Positions 60,559-64,000 of a DNA stretch of 64,000 nt are shown here, one piece after another. Source of the stretch: Papiliotrema nemorosa (Eukaryota; Basidiomycota; Tremellomycetes; Tremellales; Rhynchogastremaceae); the NCBI GenBank assembly GCA_032158125.1, contig JASKOT010000028.1, positions 62,001-126,000 of the forward strand. The letters run 5' to 3'. The translations under genes were made by a program, and so were the position numbers. The notes under the pieces are model-generated. The model had not been told where the DNA came from and searched no databases. It worked only from the letters and a program-made list of their open reading frames with translations. How positions within the stretch are numbered: the first letter of the stretch is position 1; every line of letters begins with the position of its first letter.

Positions 60559-62176
60559 TCATAACTGCGCCTCTGCAGCTTGATACATCTTGCTGACCTC
60601 CTCAACTTCCAATCTACCTCTCTCCTCATCCGCCATCCCGCTACTACTGCCCTGAGAGTCAGGAGCCAAATGAAAACTTTTGCCTCCATCGTCTTTCAAT
60701 ACTGGCGTCTGGATGATAGGCGATCCGAAAGAGGTCGAAGTGATACCGTGGACAGAGGTACGTCGATGCATCGAGAAATCCACGTCGAGGACGGATACAC
60801 CTGGAGGAGTCATGGTTGCTGGAGTGTGACGTATCGCGTTCAAGCCTCGACGGAGACATGGATCTACAAAGATGGCCAGCTGCAGAGTCAGACATGATCG
60901 TAAAAGACGAGGCTTACCAGAGCGAGGATGATTCCTCTTCCGCCAAAGAGGCATATGTATACCGCGAACAAGACCCATTCGCCGAGTGTATCAGCTCCAA
61001 GAGCCGTGATGGTGTATACCAGATCGGCAGCTAATAGTCAATCTCGTCCAGACTGTCGGGAAAAGGGAGAACATACTCGTGAGGAAGGTGTTGATGATGA
61101 TGAGGGCGATTGGATAGGCACTGATCCTCAGAGCTACCATGACAAATTGGTGGTTGAGCGTTCCGACCGCTGCAGATGGGATGAGTCGGTTGTTCAAGGG
61201 ATTGCCAGCGAACAATGCTCGGGTGGTCTGCCTCGAGCTGCGGTATAGTGCTACGAGAACCTACAGAGTCAGGTGTCAGGATAGATGACAGTGGTGATCT
61301 GACGTACAGAAATAGTAGAGACGGTTGCAATGACGCAAGATAATCCTTGCCATAGGTACTGCTTATTCAGTATCAGTCTACTCGAACACAGAGGAAACTC
61401 ACAATGTCCAAGATAAGATTGAGAACGCGCTCATGCCGACCGGTATCCGAAAAGAAGCTGTCTCAATCAGCGACACCTCTACAACCCGCTTGTTCAGACT
61501 TGCCATGTGCCGTATACACTCTTGTCGATTCCGAGGTGTCCCAACGCTGCGGGTACGAGTGGAGGGAACAGACCCAGTACGAACGAGGCTCCGACATACC
61601 ACCGTTCTAGACCTGCACGTGAGCGGACCCATTCACATTAATGATGTGAAACGGCGTCAACTTACGTCGATATAACGGGTTCACGTTGAAGACGATGATG
61701 AGCATGAGGTTCACAGCTACGAATGTGCAAAGCCAATTCGCCCTATCCTTCAGCCTCTTTTCCGCTTGTGTGAACACCGGGCCTTACAATAACATGGAAG
61801 CCAACATGACATAGACCAGGATTCCGCAAGGGGCATTGCCCAACCGTTCAGCCTTCCATCAGCCCGGGACTTTCTCTCGTTCACGGCTGAACACTGACAT
61901 GACCAGCATATATTGCAATATACATTGTCCCGTAGACGATTTCCACTCCCATGGCCCAACATAGTAGACGAAACGATATCCGGTCGACAGTTTGCCGACT
62001 CTGAGGTTTGAAGCGGAGGTAGAGCGCCGAGGAGAGGATGAAGATCGCCAAGACGATTGATAGTCCTGCTAGAGCCCAAGACAAGACGTTGACCCGCTAC
62101 AGTTCAGCTCGAGACTCTGGCGCTTTGACAAGGATTGATCTACCCAGTAAAGCTCTGGCGAGAATTTGTAGCCCAT
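60559..62176 (-). CDS. Seven-transmembrane receptor-like protein, copy 2
   Basis: A paralogue of the gene at 12.8-15.2 kb, about 400 aa in ten exons. The first exon codes MGYKFSPELYW, then the hydrophobic LSWALAGLSIVLAIFILSSA and the shared motif DRISFRLLCWAMGVEIVYG. Further shared positions are NWLCTFVAVNLMLIIVFNV, FSDTGRHERVLNLILDIYLW, LRISAYPIALIIINTFLT, TADLVYTITALG, GGRGIILAL and IFVDPCLRRGLNAI, each matching copy 1 in order and mostly at the same intron boundaries. The C-terminus (KMYQAAEAQL) matches copy 1, but the Ser/Pro-rich tail is much shorter and the loop before helix six is also shorter. Intron 61458-61503 starts with GC instead of GT. Function as a sensor is inferred only from topology. 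Confidence 0.76.
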
Positions 62177-63403
62177 CTTCGTACCCGTTGCTAGATCTGT
62201 CGACCGGTCATTCTAGCACCACAACCTTGCATGTCCACAGAATACGAATCCCTATACAAGTTTTCGATGGACGTCGGAATGAACGCAACAAGGTCCAGCC
62301 TGCAGAATGTCAATGCACGCGTTGATAGTCAATAAGAATGATAAAAATGCAAAGCTCGATGCATTCCATCCATTCCAAGCAGTAGGGACTTTTGGCGCCA
62401 GGTTCGGTGGAAGTTGCCCTTCCGGCAGATAGGTCAGATCGACCCAAGACTGTGGTGAAAGACCCAACAGACGTGTTTACGCCCTGAAACCGGAAAAAAA
62501 AAGCCTAGAACGCCACTTGGACGACCTCGCAAGGTTTCTTCATTACGTGAGGCGAAGTCAATTGAGGCTCTGGATTCACGCCAGATGTACCGAGACTGGT
62601 AGTGGTAGCCCTTGCAACGGACGAGGAAGCTGCATAGCTGGATAGCGGGATATCGGGATAGTCGAGACTCGCGTGGACAGGTGAGGGAAGCCACATAGGG
62701 GCAATTCTGGGGAATCCTGCATCTCAATTATGCTGGTTCTGCAGAGGGAAAAGCTCTACGAAGGGCAACTGAGACCTCACTGGCTGCAGACCCTGTCACC
62801 TTGCAGATCGAGGTCCATCGCGTTCAGACCGGCATTAATGTTGCATCTCAGCTCGCCAATGGCATGTTAAAGGTTCGCACCTTATCCGCGACGATCGGCT
62901 GGTTCATATTCCCACTTGCTGTGTGCATGTGTATCCACATGTGAGAAGTGGTGCACATAATAATGTGAGCTGGGGGATGATGAACGGCGTTTAAGTAAAG
63001 TTACTCTATCTAGGCGCGCAGAGGCTGTGTACGGGAGGAGTCTTTCGAAATAGGCGCGCACAATTCCTCCTTGCACTTTCTTGCTTCTTCCCCTTGTGGT
63101 GTTCGTCATCCAACATCGTATACTCAAACCGCTGTATCACTGGCCACATACCCTCATCCTCGGTATATACGCCTGGAGCAAGTCTGGGGATCTCGCACGT
63201 CCTAGCATCCGCAGAGAAAACCGTATCACTGCTATCGTCTCGGATCTCTGACACGCGCCGATCGACCTTACGTCTTCCTCTGCTCCCGACGAAAAACACC
63301 TTGATCTCATTATGACCCGGTAGTGTTCTGTCCAACCGATACCAGCCCTACACCACACTATTCATCAGATTCATAGGATCATTCGCGTCGCAGCTTCATC
63401 ACG
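62177..63403. other. Divergent intergenic region (1.2 kb)
   Basis: It lies between the receptor copy 2 start and the last gene. Small frames such as 63006-63335 on the minus strand start at a non-ATG codon and lack motifs. No RNA gene was recognised. Confidence 0.4.
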
Positions 63404-64000
63404 ATGATCATTCCCCCTGATCCCGAAAAGGACCCCAACGTCTTTTCGGCTTCATCCTCGACTCCATCTCTCGTGTCTCTTCCTTCCGAGGGTACGACGG
63501 ATCTCGTCTCTCCTCCTCGAGCCGTCACTCGCAACTCGGCGTTTGGTTATCCGTTTGGTGGCTCGGCAGATGATCTGGGCCTGGGATACAATGGAGAAGC
63601 TTTACCGCCATACCGGCGAGCAGAAAACGTGGGAGGGGTTGATGCCCCTGTCGACCAGATGAGACAAATCAATCGAAATCGACCCACAATCGTCACTTCG
63701 GGATTCCAACTATCAAACAATGATGATCCTGTCATATTACCTTCAGCGACGGAAGACGAGCTTACGCCCCGTGCGTCAGCCTCGACATCTAGGCTACCCT
63801 TCACCCTCCATGAAACGCAAAGTTCGACCATGGTCGATAGCTCGACCAAGCTTTGGGAGGGCTCAAACTCAGACGGACGCTCTCGGAAAAAAGTGTTCCC
63901 AGCTATGACTCCCGGTTGGAAGCGGTGGTGGAAACGATGGCGGAAATGGGTCTACATTGGGATCGGACTATTGTTGGCTGGGCTAGGTTTGATGGTGGGA
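63404..64000 (+). CDS. N-terminal part of a type II membrane protein (cut by the window edge)
   Basis: From ATG at 63404 (MIIPPDPEKDPNVFSASSS) 199 codons stay open to the window end. The first 175 residues are Ser/Pro/Asp-rich and cytosolic in character. A basic aromatic patch, MTPGWKRWWKRWRKW, is directly followed by a hydrophobic segment VYIGIGLLLAGLGLMVG. This is the layout of a type II (signal-anchor) protein. Beta-1,6-glucan synthesis proteins of the Kre6/Skn1 family have such an N-terminus in fungi, but the diagnostic GH16 domain would lie outside the window, so that is only a possibility. Introns cannot be excluded. Confidence 0.6.
   Translation, partial: MIIPPDPEKDPNVFSASSSTPSLVSLPSEGTTDLVSPPRAVTRNSAFGYPFGGSADDLGLGYNGEALPPYRRAENVGGVDAPVDQMRQINRNRPTIVTSGFQLSNNDDPVILPSATEDELTPRASASTSRLPFTLHETQSSTMVDSSTKLWEGSNSDGRSRKKVFPAMTPGWKRWWKRWRKWVYIGIGLLLAGLGLMVG

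Noticed and set aside
63006..63335. A 109-codon minus-strand frame before the last gene
   Set aside because: It opens at a non-ATG codon, has no recognisable motif and could not be linked to any exon.

Overview
The window is nuclear DNA from a fungus, most likely a basidiomycetous yeast of the Tremellomycetes (Cryptococcus/Kwoniella/Tremella side). The reasons are indirect. Almost every gene is broken by many very short introns (mostly 41-55 nt) with GTRNGT donors and CTRAY branch points a few bases before AG. Genes are packed on both strands with 100-500 bp spacers. Several proteins are fungal in type (proteinase B inhibitor, Avl9, cytosolic alpha-amylase, DIL/ankyrin protein, TFIIIA with a linker between fingers 7 and 8). 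No genus can be named from sequence alone. The gene models below were spliced by hand from frame continuity, splice signals and remembered family motifs; no database search was run.

Layout. 1-7.6 kb: a left-truncated Mad3/BubR1 checkpoint gene (-), ornithine decarboxylase antizyme with a +1 programmed frameshift (+), a DIL-domain/ankyrin protein (+) and protoporphyrinogen oxidase (+). 7.9-17.6 kb: a secreted aspartic protease (-), a BAX-inhibitor-1 family protein (-), a seven-transmembrane receptor-like protein (+) and a cytosolic alpha-amylase (+). 18-35 kb: two paralogous GT28/UDP-glycosyltransferase genes (+) enclosing a small secreted protein (-), an unrecognised multi-pass membrane protein (-), an Hst2/SIRT2-like sirtuin (+), a SET-MYND methyltransferase (-) and an orphan gene (+). 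35-50 kb: mitochondrial rhomboid protease (-), Avl9 (+), a Pbi2-like proteinase inhibitor (-), an Etp1/BRAP2 RING protein (+), a 1343-aa orphan (+), an FAD monooxygenase (-) and Pam16/Tim16 (+). 50-64 kb: a class II (SIRT4-like) sirtuin (-) with a defective splice acceptor, a CDK-like kinase (+), TFIIIA (-), a Rho GTPase (+), a cullin (+), a second copy of the seven-transmembrane protein (-) and the 5' end of a type II membrane protein (+).

The genes do not form one pathway; this looks like an ordinary euchromatic housekeeping region. Some functional links exist: Pam16, Pcp1-type rhomboid, PPOX and the class II sirtuin are all expected in mitochondria; the GT28 proteins, Avl9 and the Rho GTPase concern membranes and secretion; the two sirtuins, the SET protein and TFIIIA act on chromatin or transcription. 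The two duplicated families (GT28 pair 14 kb apart, receptor pair 45 kb apart) are the clearest local evolutionary structure.

The most interesting observations are the antizyme frameshift site (UUU UGA C instead of the usual UCC UGA U), an intron in the class II sirtuin that needs a GT-CG boundary, a GC-AG intron in one receptor copy, several 7-14 nt microexons, a Pam16 gene whose first coding exon is only the ATG, and a glycine/proline segment in the GT28 proteins resembling the C-terminal motif of Vps13/Atg2. I did not find a clearly new multi-gene system, CRISPR, prophage, transposon or rRNA/tRNA gene.
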